From Rickettsiales bacterium (lineage in GTDB: Bacteria > Pseudomonadota > Alphaproteobacteria > Rickettsiales > JABSSG01), in assembly GCA_020049805.1 (NCBI GenBank), contig JAGVLN010000011.1, forward strand, positions 1 through 62,191: a stretch of 62,191 bases of DNA. The letters are read 5' to 3'. Of this stretch, positions 28,993-38,109 are shown piece by piece. Positions within the stretch are counted from its first letter, which is position 1. Every line of letters begins with the position of its first letter. The notes beneath the pieces are model-generated. The model saw only the letters and a list, made by a program, of their open reading frames with translations. It searched no databases and was not told the origin of the DNA. Both the position numbers and the translations under genes were made by a program.

Positions 28993-30195
28993 ATGTCTCT
29001 GATTGCTAATCGACTATCAAAAATTAAACCTTCGCCAACTTTGTTATTATCTAACAAAGCAAATGAATTACAAAAAAAAGGAATTGATGTATTGAATTTG
29101 ACAGTGGGTGAGCCTGATTTTGATACTCCTATTAATATAAAACAAGCAGCTACTAAAGCAATTGCTGAAGGTAAAACTAAATATACGGCAGTAGATGGCG
29201 CCAATGAGTTAAAGCAAGCAATTTGCCTTAAGTTTAAACGTGATAATAATTTAATTTTCAATCCTTCTCAAGTTACGGTGGCTAATGGTGGTAAGCAAGT
29301 GATTTATAATTGCATGATGGCAACATTAAACCCTGGAGATGAGGTAATTATTCCGGCTCCATATTGGGTCTCTTACCCAGAAATAGTAGTAATGGCAGAG
29401 GGTGTGCCAATTATTATACCTTGTGGTGCAGACTTAAATTTTAAATTAACTCCACAACTACTTTCAAATGCGATTACTAATAAAACCAAATGGTTAATTA
29501 TTAATTCACCGAGTAATCCCACAGGTGAATTATATTCTAAAGAAGAATTGCTGCAACTGGCTGAGGTAGTACGAAAAAATCCTCAGTTGAATATTTTTTC
29601 AGATGATATTTACGAGCATATAGTCTATGAGCAAAAATTTTATACTTTAGCTGAAGTCGCTCCTGATCTTAAAGAGCGAGTTTTTACTATGAATGGCGTA
29701 TCTAAAGCTTATTCAATGACTGGTTGGCGTATAGGTTATGGAGCTGGGGATGAAAAATTAGTTAAAGCGATGGCAGTCATTCAATCACAAAGTACATCTA
29801 ACCCTTGTACTATTAGTCAATTTGCAGCTTTAGAGGCTTTAAATGGTACGCAAGAATTTATAGAACCAAATAAAGAAACATTCAAAAAGAAACGTGATTT
29901 GGGTTGCTCTATGTTATTAGATATTCCTGGCATTGAGTGTGCTAAGCCTGGTGGAGCATTTTATTTATTTCCGAGTTGTAGCAAATTTATTGGTCGAAAA
30001 ACTCCAAAAGGTGAACTTATTAATAATGACATTGATTTTTGTCAATATTTGCTTACTGAAGGATTAGTTGCAGTGGTGCCAGGCAGTGCTTTCGGTCTAG
30101 AAGGATTCTTCAGAGTTTCTTATGCTACTTCAGAAAATATTATTAAAGAAGCAATGATTAGAATAAAAAAGGCTTGCCAGGCTTTAACTCAATGA
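28993..30195 (+). CDS. aspC: Aspartate aminotransferase (class I, PLP-dependent)
   Basis: 400 residues. PLP lysine is in GVSKAYSMTGWRIGYG, with GGKQVIYN, PAPYWVSYPE, NSPSNPTG and SDDIYEH as other binding motifs. It exchanges amino groups between aspartate and oxaloacetate, linking to the TCA cycle. I start at ATG 28993 (AGGGAG 7 bases upstream; homologues begin MSxxxxRL) instead of an in-frame TTG at 28966. tolB follows after 40 bp. It is close to rickettsial AatA throughout. Confidence 0.95.
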   Translation: MSLIANRLSKIKPSPTLLLSNKANELQKKGIDVLNLTVGEPDFDTPINIKQAATKAIAEGKTKYTAVDGANELKQAICLKFKRDNNLIFNPSQVTVANGGKQVIYNCMMATLNPGDEVIIPAPYWVSYPEIVVMAEGVPIIIPCGADLNFKLTPQLLSNAITNKTKWLIINSPSNPTGELYSKEELLQLAEVVRKNPQLNIFSDDIYEHIVYEQKFYTLAEVAPDLKERVFTMNGVSKAYSMTGWRIGYGAGDEKLVKAMAVIQSQSTSNPCTISQFAALEALNGTQEFIEPNKETFKKKRDLGCSMLLDIPGIECAKPGGAFYLFPSCSKFIGRKTPKGELINNDIDFCQYLLTEGLVAVVPGSAFGLEGFFRVSYATSENIIKEAMIRIKKACQALTQ

Positions 30196-30235
30196 ATATT
30201 ATTGCTTAACAATTAACGATATTTGGTATTAAAAA

Positions 30236-31552
30236 ATGTTCAAACAGCTTTTAAAATTTATTGGTTTAATTTTAATCTCTACTAATAGCTTGGCTTTAAC
30301 TCATATTGATATTACGCGAGGTAATATTGCACCAGTACCGCTTGCTATTACTGACTTTCAAGGAACAAGCAGCGAAGCTAGAAAATTTAGTGAACAAGTT
30401 GTTGAAGTGGTTGGCAATGACCTAGAAAACTCAGGGTTATTTAGGATAATTAATAAAAAAGCTTATATTGAAAATATTAGTGGTGAAAATGCGGTTCCTC
30501 AATTTTCTGCATGGCGTCAAATTAATGCGGCAGTATTAGTAAATGGTTCTGTCACTATGGAAAGTGGTATGCTAAAAGTAGCGTTTAGAATGTGGGATCC
30601 ATTTTCTGAAAAACAAGTAGGTGGTGCAGTTTTTACTATGAAGAAAGATGCATGGCGCCGCGCAGCTCATAAAATTTCTGATGAAATTTATAAAAGACTA
30701 ACAGGTGAAGAAGGATATTTTGATACAAAAATAGTATATGTTGCTGTACATGGTCCAGCAAATAAAAGGATTAAACGTCTGGCGGTTATGGATCAAGATG
30801 GGGCTAATCATCATTATTTAAGTGATGGTAGGTATTTAGTTTTAACACCTAGATTTGCTCCTAATGCAAGGCACTTCATGTATTTGTCATATGAAAACCC
30901 TTTAAAACCACAAGTTCGAGTGATGGATTTAGAAACTCATCGTTCTCACAGTTTAGGTTCGTTCCATGGAATGTCTTTTGCTCCTAGATATACAAATGAT
31001 GGTAGAGATGCATTGCTTTCTGTAGCAACCAATGGGGTTAGTAACATTTATCTTTTAGACTTGCCATCTATGCAGAAAAAACAATTAACATTCTGTAACT
31101 CAATTTGTACTTCACCTTCTGCTTCGCCAGATAACAAAAAGATAGTTTTCAACTCTGATATGGGCGGAGGAAGACATTTATATGTAATGAATTTTGATGG
31201 TAGTAATATTAAAAGAATTAGTTTTGGAACGGGTAGTTATACGAGTCCTGTATGGTCGCCACGAGGTGATCTAATAGCCTTTACTAAAACTGTTCCGGGC
31301 AGAGGTTTTTATATTGGTGTAATGAAGCCAGATGGTTCTGGAGAAAGAATTATTGCTCGAGGCTGGATAGTTGAAGGCCCAACTTGGTCACCAAATGGCA
31401 GGCTGATAATGTTTGAAAAAGGTGAAAGACCGCGTGGTAAAGATGCTAGTCATACCAAACTTTATGCTATAGATATTACTGGTTATAATGAACGTAAAAT
31501 TGAGACTCCAGAAGAGGCTACTGATGCTTCTTGGTCACCATTATTACATTAG
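30236..31552 (+). CDS. tolB: Tol-Pal system protein TolB
   Basis: 438 residues. A signal peptide (about 1-21, ending SLA) precedes the N-terminal alpha/beta domain, then a six-bladed propeller with repeated SP-type motifs (APRYTNDGRDALLS, SPDNKKIVFNSD, VWSPRGDLIAFTK, WSPNGRLIMFEKG). It is a periplasmic partner of Pal, important for outer-membrane constriction during division. pal and cpoB follow, while tolQ, tolR and tolA are not within the window. Confidence 0.95.
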   Translation: MFKQLLKFIGLILISTNSLALTHIDITRGNIAPVPLAITDFQGTSSEARKFSEQVVEVVGNDLENSGLFRIINKKAYIENISGENAVPQFSAWRQINAAVLVNGSVTMESGMLKVAFRMWDPFSEKQVGGAVFTMKKDAWRRAAHKISDEIYKRLTGEEGYFDTKIVYVAVHGPANKRIKRLAVMDQDGANHHYLSDGRYLVLTPRFAPNARHFMYLSYENPLKPQVRVMDLETHRSHSLGSFHGMSFAPRYTNDGRDALLSVATNGVSNIYLLDLPSMQKKQLTFCNSICTSPSASPDNKKIVFNSDMGGGRHLYVMNFDGSNIKRISFGTGSYTSPVWSPRGDLIAFTKTVPGRGFYIGVMKPDGSGERIIARGWIVEGPTWSPNGRLIMFEKGERPRGKDASHTKLYAIDITGYNERKIETPEEATDASWSPLLH

Positions 31553-31655
31553 AACTAACTAGTATGTAGATTCTATAAATGCGAATTGCCTTTTAGAATT
31601 TGTTAATCTATACTCCACTAGGAAATGTTTAAAAATTAACTTTGAGAGGTTTAAA

Positions 31656-32093
31656 ATGTTAAAAAAATTAGTATGTGCTTTATTTATTATGCTTTCACTT
31701 GCAGCTTGTGCTGGTATGGGCAGAGGAAATGTTACTCCTGGTAGTCAAGCCGATTTAGAAGTGAATGTAGGCGATCATGTATTATTTGCTCTTGATAGCG
31801 CAATGCTAGATTCTGAGGGTAATGAAATAATGAATAGACAAGTAGATTGGTTAAAAAAATACCCTTATGTTAATGTAATCATCGAAGGTCGTTGCGATGA
31901 AAGAGGTACTCGTGAATATAATATAGCTCTTGGTGAAAGAAGAGCAAATTCAGTAAGACAATTCTTGATAGCTGCAGGTATCGATGCTTCTCGTATTAAA
32001 ACTATTTCTTTTGGTAAAGAACGTCCAGTAGTTATGGGTAGCGATGAAGAAGCTTGGAGAGAAAACCGTAGAGCTACAACAGTTGTAAATTAA
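31656..32093 (+). CDS. pal: Peptidoglycan-associated lipoprotein Pal
   Basis: 145 residues. The lipoprotein signal ends LAACAG (Cys 18). The OmpA-like domain includes VNVIIEGRCDERGTREYN, LGERRANSVRQFL and ISFGKERP, with the Asp and Arg residues that hold meso-diaminopimelate in peptidoglycan. It anchors the outer membrane to the wall, so this bacterium should retain some peptidoglycan. A 103-bp gap separates it from tolB. Confidence 0.95.
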   Translation: MLKKLVCALFIMLSLAACAGMGRGNVTPGSQADLEVNVGDHVLFALDSAMLDSEGNEIMNRQVDWLKKYPYVNVIIEGRCDERGTREYNIALGERRANSVRQFLIAAGIDASRIKTISFGKERPVVMGSDEEAWRENRRATTVVN

Positions 32094-32123
32094 TAGATTT
32101 ACGTACTTAAAGAAGATTTAAGA

Positions 32124-32906
32124 ATGAAAATTATAAGATGCATTATTTTATGCGTTTTACTGGTTGAAAGTGCATATGCTGTATCTAATAGCAATGAGCC
32201 GTTACTCGATAAGATCGATAGGCTTGAAAATCAAATATTGTTATTAGAGAAAAAAATTGAAGATTTAAAATATGCTCAAGCTCAAACTAGTTCAGCTGCG
32301 AATAATGCATCTTTACATTCTAGATTACTTGCTGTTGAAGAAAAGATGCGTGAACTTAATGGCAAGTTTGAATATTCTGATCATACTTTTCAACAAATTT
32401 TAGAACGTATACGTAATCTATCTGCTGATGTAGATTATCGTTTTCGTCAATTAGAGCAAAAGCATAATACTCAACCTATTACTTCTCCGATACCTACATC
32501 TGGGTTAGAGCCAAATATATCGCAAGAAACATCACCTTTGGTACAATATCAAGAACTAATTAATAAGGCTCAATATAGCCAAGCAATTAATGGTCTTGAA
32601 AAATATATAACTAATAATAAAAATTCAACTTATGCCGGTGAAGCTTATTATTTATTAGGTACCGCTTATACTAAACAAAAACTTTATGATAAGGCAGCTA
32701 TTAATTACCTAAAAGGATATAAAAATTATCCAACCAACCATAAAGCTGCAGATAGCTTATTAGATTTAGCTAATGCTTTAACTAAGCTCAACAAAAAAGA
32801 CAAAGCTTGTAATATTTTAGATAAATTAGAAAAAGAATATCCAAATCGTTCTTCAGTGAATAAGCAACAAACCATCGAAATGGTTGGTAAGCTAGGCTGT
32901 AAATAA
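32124..32906 (+). CDS. cpoB: Cell division coordinator CpoB (YbgF)
   Basis: 260 residues. A signal peptide (about 1-19) is followed by a heptad coiled coil (about 28-110), a Pro/Thr linker, and TPRs at about 135-255 (YQELINKAQYSQAINGLEKY, AYYLLGTAYTKQKLYDKAA). CpoB tunes PBP1B and Tol during constriction. It lies 30 bp after pal as in other Proteobacteria, and converges on the small ankyrin gene with a 6-bp gap. Confidence 0.88.
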   Translation: MKIIRCIILCVLLVESAYAVSNSNEPLLDKIDRLENQILLLEKKIEDLKYAQAQTSSAANNASLHSRLLAVEEKMRELNGKFEYSDHTFQQILERIRNLSADVDYRFRQLEQKHNTQPITSPIPTSGLEPNISQETSPLVQYQELINKAQYSQAINGLEKYITNNKNSTYAGEAYYLLGTAYTKQKLYDKAAINYLKGYKNYPTNHKAADSLLDLANALTKLNKKDKACNILDKLEKEYPNRSSVNKQQTIEMVGKLGCK

Positions 32907-32912
32907 TAATTA

Positions 32913-33605
32913 TTATTTAGTAGGAAAAGGCGGAAGCGGGCTAGACCTGCCAATTCTTTGAGTAAACGCTGAGCTAGATACTTCAACTCCACCTAGTAGT
33001 GGGTTAGAAGGTTGTGCAACTCCATCTGGTAAAAGCGCTGACGGTGTCTCGGCTACAGGACTGCTTGCGTGTGAGCTATCAAAATATTGTCCTCGTGGTC
33101 TTTGCCCAATGCGTTGTACATGGCTAACAGAAAATCGTGCAGGCCCCTCTAGGGATTTATCTGGTGTTGAAACTTTTGGATAAAGAGAATCTAATTTTTT
33201 AGAAATTAAATCTGCTACACCTGGATGTGCATTTTCATTAGCTAGTTTTAATGCGCACTCTAGAGTTTTTCTAGTTAGTTTTTCAGAAGGTATTTTTACT
33301 AGAAGTTGAGATACAATAGCTTCATATCCATTTTTTACTGCAATATTTAAAGGTGTTCCTAATACTTTATCTGGTAGAGATAGAACTCTTGCATCGCTAT
33401 CAATAATTAATTGAGCGATAGTTAAATGGCCTCCTACTAATGCTATTTGTAAAGGGAGAGAGTTGGATGCTGATTCAATATAATGAAATACAGCTGGCCC
33501 AAATTTTTTATAAATCGCTTCTACTTCGGTTAAGACGCCACTGCGTAAGCTAGTAAATAATTCGACTATTTCCTTAGTAGGGAGCTGTGTATTTAACAAA
33601 GGCAT
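32913..33605 (-). CDS. Small ankyrin-repeat protein with a QRIG-motif tail
   Basis: 230 residues. Two to three degenerate ankyrin repeats lie at about 45-135 (LPLQIALVGGHLTIAQLII, TPLNIAVKNGYEAIVSQLL). The C-terminal ~75 residues are disordered, Ser/Pro-rich and carry QRIG twice (164-167 and 216-219). The stretch R165-F175 (RIGQRPRGQYF) resembles RLGREGRGEWI in the 67-residue protein at 35132. There is no signal peptide. An effector-like role is inferred from the ankyrin content and host lifestyle only. Confidence 0.65.
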   Translation of the reverse strand: MPLLNTQLPTKEIVELFTSLRSGVLTEVEAIYKKFGPAVFHYIESASNSLPLQIALVGGHLTIAQLIIDSDARVLSLPDKVLGTPLNIAVKNGYEAIVSQLLVKIPSEKLTRKTLECALKLANENAHPGVADLISKKLDSLYPKVSTPDKSLEGPARFSVSHVQRIGQRPRGQYFDSSHASSPVAETPSALLPDGVAQPSNPLLGGVEVSSSAFTQRIGRSSPLPPFPTK

Positions 33606-33676
33606 AATATTATTATATTTGTTATTTAGATAATCGGTAAAAAATAATATCTTAATAATTATGTAATATCACTTTA

Positions 33677-34927
33677 TTAGCTAGCAATTCTCGTACGGTT
33701 TTTATAAAATGCTAAAGCTATTAAACTTAAACTAGCGACAGCAATTACATAATAAGCTACCACATTAATAGTATGAAAATGATCAAATAATAATTTACAT
33801 ATTACTGGTGTGGTGCCACCAAAAATAGCACAGCCTAAGTTATAAGAAACAGCTACGCCTGTATTACGTACATAAGTAGGATACATTTCTACTTGCAAAG
33901 CTGGTTCTGGGCCAATATAGCAGCCGATTAAGAAAGCAAATATTAATTGAGCAGTAAAAATTTCAGTGTAACTACCGGTAGCTAGCATAGAGCAGAGTGG
34001 CCAGATAAGAATTATTGTTGTTAGGCAGGTAAGTATGAACCAAGCTCTTCGGCCAATATAATCGGATAAAGCTCCAGCTAATACTACGGTGAACATAATT
34101 AAGGCCATTGTCCAAGAACCCATGGTACTAACTTCAGCTAATGTCAAATTACGTTCGGTTTGTAAATAGCTAGCAACAAAAACTACTAAAGCATAAAAGC
34201 CAACAGAGCCTAAAGAATTAATCGAAATAGAAGTCAATATAACATGTTTATATGATTTCATTAACTCAGTAAAAGGACGATGAGTTAATTGTCCAGAAGC
34301 TTTGGTTTGTTCAAATTCTGGGCTTTCACTTGTATGATTTTTTATATAATAACTTACTCCCATAATAATAATGCCAAATATAAATGGTAATCTCCAGCCA
34401 TAGCTCGCAAAATTATCAGGTTCCATATAGCTAGAAAGAGCCCACGCTACTACTGACCCTAGCATAAATCCTAAACACAAGCTGAACATCGAGGCGCTGC
34501 CAGCAATTCCACGATGTTTGGCGCTGGTATGTTCGACAATATAAGAAACTGAGCCCATGAGAGCTCCTCCTAAAGATAAACCTTGGAGTAAGCGTAATAT
34601 GGTTAGCAAAATTGGTGCAGCTATGCCTATAGTTTCATAAGTTGGTAAAACACCAACTAAAGCAGTAGGAATAGACATTAATAAAATTGAAAGGCTGAGA
34701 GCTATTTTACGACCAAACCGATCGCCAATAGTGCCAAATATTATAGCGCCAATTGGCCGCATTAAAAAGCCAACGGCAAATACACCAAAAGCTGCAAGTA
34801 AAGCCGCATTGGGATCAAATGAAGGAAAGAATTTTTGGCCAAGCAAACCAGCAAATTGTGCATATAAGGCAAAGTCGTACCATTCCAAACTGTTAGCCAT
34901 GCTACCAGTTAAAATAATTTTACGCAT
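33677..34927 (-). CDS. MFS transporter, metabolite:H+ symporter (ProP-like) family
   Basis: 416 residues, 12 membrane segments. MHS marks: ANSLEWYDFALYAQFA (helix 1), GFLMRPIGAIIFG (helix 2), GDRFGRK loop and LRLLQGLSLGGALMGS (helix 4). It is closer to canonical ProP-like proteins than the member at 7105-8352, which has GDIYGKKK in the loop. Likely substrates are proline, betaine or organic acids. It is divergent from the 67-residue protein gene, with 204 bp between them. Confidence 0.87.
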   Translation of the reverse strand: MRKIILTGSMANSLEWYDFALYAQFAGLLGQKFFPSFDPNAALLAAFGVFAVGFLMRPIGAIIFGTIGDRFGRKIALSLSILLMSIPTALVGVLPTYETIGIAAPILLTILRLLQGLSLGGALMGSVSYIVEHTSAKHRGIAGSASMFSLCLGFMLGSVVAWALSSYMEPDNFASYGWRLPFIFGIIIMGVSYYIKNHTSESPEFEQTKASGQLTHRPFTELMKSYKHVILTSISINSLGSVGFYALVVFVASYLQTERNLTLAEVSTMGSWTMALIMFTVVLAGALSDYIGRRAWFILTCLTTIILIWPLCSMLATGSYTEIFTAQLIFAFLIGCYIGPEPALQVEMYPTYVRNTGVAVSYNLGCAIFGGTTPVICKLLFDHFHTINVVAYYVIAVASLSLIALAFYKNRTRIAS

Positions 34928-35131
34928 AATTCATCCATAACTTCAGTTTAAAGTGATGCCTATCTTAATTAATTTTTATGAATTATGGAAGCACAGATTA
35001 ATACTAGCTAAATAATTTTTCTTTTTAATTAAATAATCTAGAAAAATTAGGAATAGTTTTAACTATTTATTAACTAGTAATTGCTATTATTAATACAGAA
35101 AGAAAAATAGTCATTTATTTTAGGAGGTTTT

Positions 35132-35335
35132 ATGCCCAAAGACGATAAGTTAGCCCAAGAAGGTTCATCAGGAACTGAAGGAAAAAAAGATGTTTCATTA
35201 CCAATTCCACCACCAGCTCATAGGCTTGGAAGAGAAGGAAGAGGTGAATGGATTACTACTTCTGGTGGTTCTGCTCTTACTCCTACCCCGACTCCCACTT
35301 CAACTGTCCATAAATCTACTGAGATTAAACGTTAG
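35132..35335 (+). CDS. Small Pro/Gly-rich protein (67 aa) sharing a motif with the nearby ankyrin protein
   Basis: 67 residues, not recognised, with no signal peptide or membrane segment and predicted to be disordered. A perfect TAGGAGG ribosome-binding site precedes the ATG, the best-matching one in this region, so high translation is likely. It contains R31-I41 (RLGREGRGEWI) between a Pro run and a TPTPTP run. The same pattern of R, I/L, G, Q/R, then RG and an aromatic occurs in the ankyrin protein at 32913-33605. Role unknown. Confidence 0.6.
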   Translation: MPKDDKLAQEGSSGTEGKKDVSLPIPPPAHRLGREGRGEWITTSGGSALTPTPTPTSTVHKSTEIKR

Positions 35336-35485
35336 ATCTAGTTCTGTATCTAATAGTTTTGTTTTGGGTGTATCTTAAAAAGCTTGCATATTTTTCCAGC
35401 TTTACTATGCAATAGTTTTCCTGTATATTCGGATTTTGGTTTAATGTTTCAGTTAGTTTCATTATTTTTAATCTATGTGTAGGAT

Positions 35486-37009
35486 ATGGTAAGTAACCTA
35501 TTAAAAATACTATGGCCTATTGATAGACAAGAATTAAAAAAATTCTTGCCTATGGCAATAATGATGATTTGTATTCTGTTTAATTACAATTCATTGCGTT
35601 CTTTAAAGGATGCTTTAGTAGTTCCTAATATTGGAGCTGAGGCTGTAAGCTTTATAAAACTTTATTGCGTGGTGCCAGCTGCTATCATTCTGATGTTGAT
35701 TTATGCCAAACTGACTAACATGATTTCTCAGCAAAAGATTTTTTATTCTTTTGCCACGTTTTTTTTGATTTGGTTTTTGTTTTTTGCTTTTATTTTATAT
35801 CCAAATTTAGGTGTTATCCATCCTAATCAGGCTAATATCTTAAATTTAATTAATAGCCAAATAGATTGTGGCTTTTTCCAAATTGAATTATTACATTTTA
35901 AATGGTTTCTTTTAATTTATAGTAAATGGTCTTTTGCTTTATTTTATGTATTAGCAGAGTTATGGGGATCAGCTATGCTTTCAATGTTGTTTTGGCAGTT
36001 TGCTAACCATATTACTAAAACTAGTGAAGCAAAAAGATTTTATCCAATGTTTCCATTTATTGGGAATATCGGATTGATCATAGCTGGAAGCATGCTCAAA
36101 TATTTTGTTAATATACAAATTGATGAAGGTACAGAAGGAGAAATTATTCAAAATTCTAATTTTGCAGTTCAATCTTTACTGTCATTTATGAGTATTTCTG
36201 CTGCATTAATTATGGTTATTTATTACTATATGCAGAAATATGTATTAACTGATATACGTTATTATAGCGGTGCTAATGAAATTACAAAAAAGATTAAGCC
36301 TAAACTTTCATTAATTGAAAGCTTCAAAATTATTCTGTCTTCCAAGTATTTAGGATGTATAGTGATCATGGTACTGGCCTATGGAATAACTATTAATTTA
36401 GTTGAAGGCCCTTGGAAGGCTAAAGTAAGAGAGTTATATCCTGATACCAATGCTTATGCTTATTTTATGGGTACTTTAGCGCAATATACTGGTATTGCAT
36501 CTATGATATTTATGTTGATAGGTACGAACGTGCTTAGAAAATTTGGCTGGTTTGTTGGCGCACTTATGACGCCCCTTGTTATAGGCATTACCGGAGTTGG
36601 TTTTTTTGTGTTTGTGGTCTTCTTTAATTCTCCTGATAATTATTTGTGTAATACTTTAGCACTTGACCCGGTATTCTTAGCAGTAATATTTGGTTTGATC
36701 CAAAATGTTTTAAGTAAAGCAACTAAATATTCATTATATGATTCGACTAAGGAAATGGCTTACATACCGTTAGATAATGAATTAAAAACCAAAGGTAAAG
36801 CAGCTGTAGATATTGTTGGTGCTCGTGTTGCTAAATCAGGTGCAGCATTGATTCAATCTGGATTATTTATGATTTTTCCAACCGCAACCTTTGTCAGTAT
36901 ATCGCCTTATTTAATGGTGATATTTATCGTGGTTTGTTTTATTTGGATGGTTGATGTTAAGTTGCTTTATAAAGAATATACTAAGTCTTTAGCTAAGGCT
37001 TCATCTTAA
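35486..37009 (+). CDS. tlc: ATP/ADP translocase (NTT/Tlc family)
   Basis: 507 residues, about 12 membrane segments, the rickettsial/chlamydial nucleotide transporter family. Family residues include the Lys in SLRSLKDALVV, EGPWKAKVRELYP, and the late YIPLDNELKTKGKAAVD stretch. Tlc1-type members exchange host ATP for bacterial ADP, while paralogues carry other nucleotides; which one this is cannot be read here. It is a marker for obligate intracellular life. TAGGAT lies just before the ATG. Monocistronic; a hairpin follows at 37025-37056. Confidence 0.95.
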   Translation: MVSNLLKILWPIDRQELKKFLPMAIMMICILFNYNSLRSLKDALVVPNIGAEAVSFIKLYCVVPAAIILMLIYAKLTNMISQQKIFYSFATFFLIWFLFFAFILYPNLGVIHPNQANILNLINSQIDCGFFQIELLHFKWFLLIYSKWSFALFYVLAELWGSAMLSMLFWQFANHITKTSEAKRFYPMFPFIGNIGLIIAGSMLKYFVNIQIDEGTEGEIIQNSNFAVQSLLSFMSISAALIMVIYYYMQKYVLTDIRYYSGANEITKKIKPKLSLIESFKIILSSKYLGCIVIMVLAYGITINLVEGPWKAKVRELYPDTNAYAYFMGTLAQYTGIASMIFMLIGTNVLRKFGWFVGALMTPLVIGITGVGFFVFVVFFNSPDNYLCNTLALDPVFLAVIFGLIQNVLSKATKYSLYDSTKEMAYIPLDNELKTKGKAAVDIVGARVAKSGAALIQSGLFMIFPTATFVSISPYLMVIFIVVCFIWMVDVKLLYKEYTKSLAKASS

Positions 37010-37024
37010 TTATTAAGAGTATTA

Positions 37025-37056
37025 GCATTTAAATTATATTATGATATAATAAATGC
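37025..37056 (+). other. Bulged hairpin between tlc and the RND operon
   Basis: gcattta (37025-37031) pairs with taaatgc (37050-37056), and inside it ttatat (37034-37039) pairs with atataa (37044-37049) around loop tatg; aa at 37032-37033 is bulged. That is 13 bp in total, with no U-run after it, so it may stabilise the tlc mRNA end rather than terminate. Confidence 0.4.
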
Positions 37057-37080
37057 CAATTGCTTCTAGGATGTTACATC

Positions 37081-38109
37081 ATGTTTAAAAAAACATATTT
37101 AATATTATTGATAATTTTATTTGCTTTAACGCAAGGCAAAATATCTATGGCTTTCCCCGGGCAAGGCCCCTCTCCTGTAGAAACAGTAGTAGCTAAAAAA
37201 AATATTATTTATGATAAAATTCATTCAGCTAGTATAATTAACTCTCCTAAATCAGTCTATTTGCTAGCCGAATCTTCAGGGCAATTAACTAACATATATT
37301 TCAATAATGGTGGCCAAGTAAAAGAAGGTGAATTGTTAGCACAAATAGATGATCTAGTTGCCAAATCTAATCTTGATAGCGCTATAGCTAATTTAAATTT
37401 GGCAAAATTAAAAGCTGATAGAGCGCAAAAATTATATCAAGCTAATGCAGCTTCTCAAGCCAATTTAGATCAAGCTACTTCTGAATTAGCCAAAAGTGAG
37501 GCTGACTTAGTTAGAGCAAAGGATGATCTAAGAAAAACTAAAATTCTTGCTCCGTTTGATGGTATAGTTGGCTTTAAATTGAAGCAAGAATTTGAGATGG
37601 TAAATATTGGTGATAAAATATTTCGTATTGAACAATTTAACCCTTTAGAAACTGAATTCCGTTTGCCACGCAAATTTTATTCCTCACTTAAATTAGGGGA
37701 TAAAGTTGAATATTTAATTGATAACCAAACTAATGCTGTGGGTTATGTAAAGGCAATAAGTGAGGTAATTAACTTAGAAGATGAAAGTTTTAGTGTAAGA
37801 GCTTCAATTGATAATCCTGATAATAAAATTATACCTGGTACATTTACTTCAATTGACGTAATGGCCAATACTCATGAAGCAATAATTGTGCCGCAACAAG
37901 CCATAGTATTTACTGAAAAAGAGCCAATTATATATATTCTACAAGATGGTAAAGTTCATGCTGTGCCGATAAAAACGGGTAGTAATTTTCAAGACATGAT
38001 TGAAATAAAATCTGGTATTACAGAAAATACTCTTGTTATTATTTCTGGCCAGATGAAATTATATGAAGGTATGGAAGCTATTTCTTTGCCTACTGAAGAG
38101 AAAAAATGA
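37081..38109 (+). CDS. RND efflux membrane-fusion (periplasmic adaptor) protein
   Basis: 342 residues from ATG 37081; an ATG seven codons earlier is less likely because TAGGATG sits correctly for 37081. A signal/anchor (about 1-23) precedes a split biotinyl-lipoyl domain (SSGQLTNIYFNNGGQVKEG ... ILAPFDGIVGFK), a helical hairpin (about 90-150) and a beta-barrel. It links the RND pump to an outer-membrane channel. The stop overlaps the pump gene start by 4 bp. No TolC-like gene follows. Confidence 0.88.
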   Translation: MFKKTYLILLIILFALTQGKISMAFPGQGPSPVETVVAKKNIIYDKIHSASIINSPKSVYLLAESSGQLTNIYFNNGGQVKEGELLAQIDDLVAKSNLDSAIANLNLAKLKADRAQKLYQANAASQANLDQATSELAKSEADLVRAKDDLRKTKILAPFDGIVGFKLKQEFEMVNIGDKIFRIEQFNPLETEFRLPRKFYSSLKLGDKVEYLIDNQTNAVGYVKAISEVINLEDESFSVRASIDNPDNKIIPGTFTSIDVMANTHEAIIVPQQAIVFTEKEPIIYILQDGKVHAVPIKTGSNFQDMIEIKSGITENTLVIISGQMKLYEGMEAISLPTEEKK

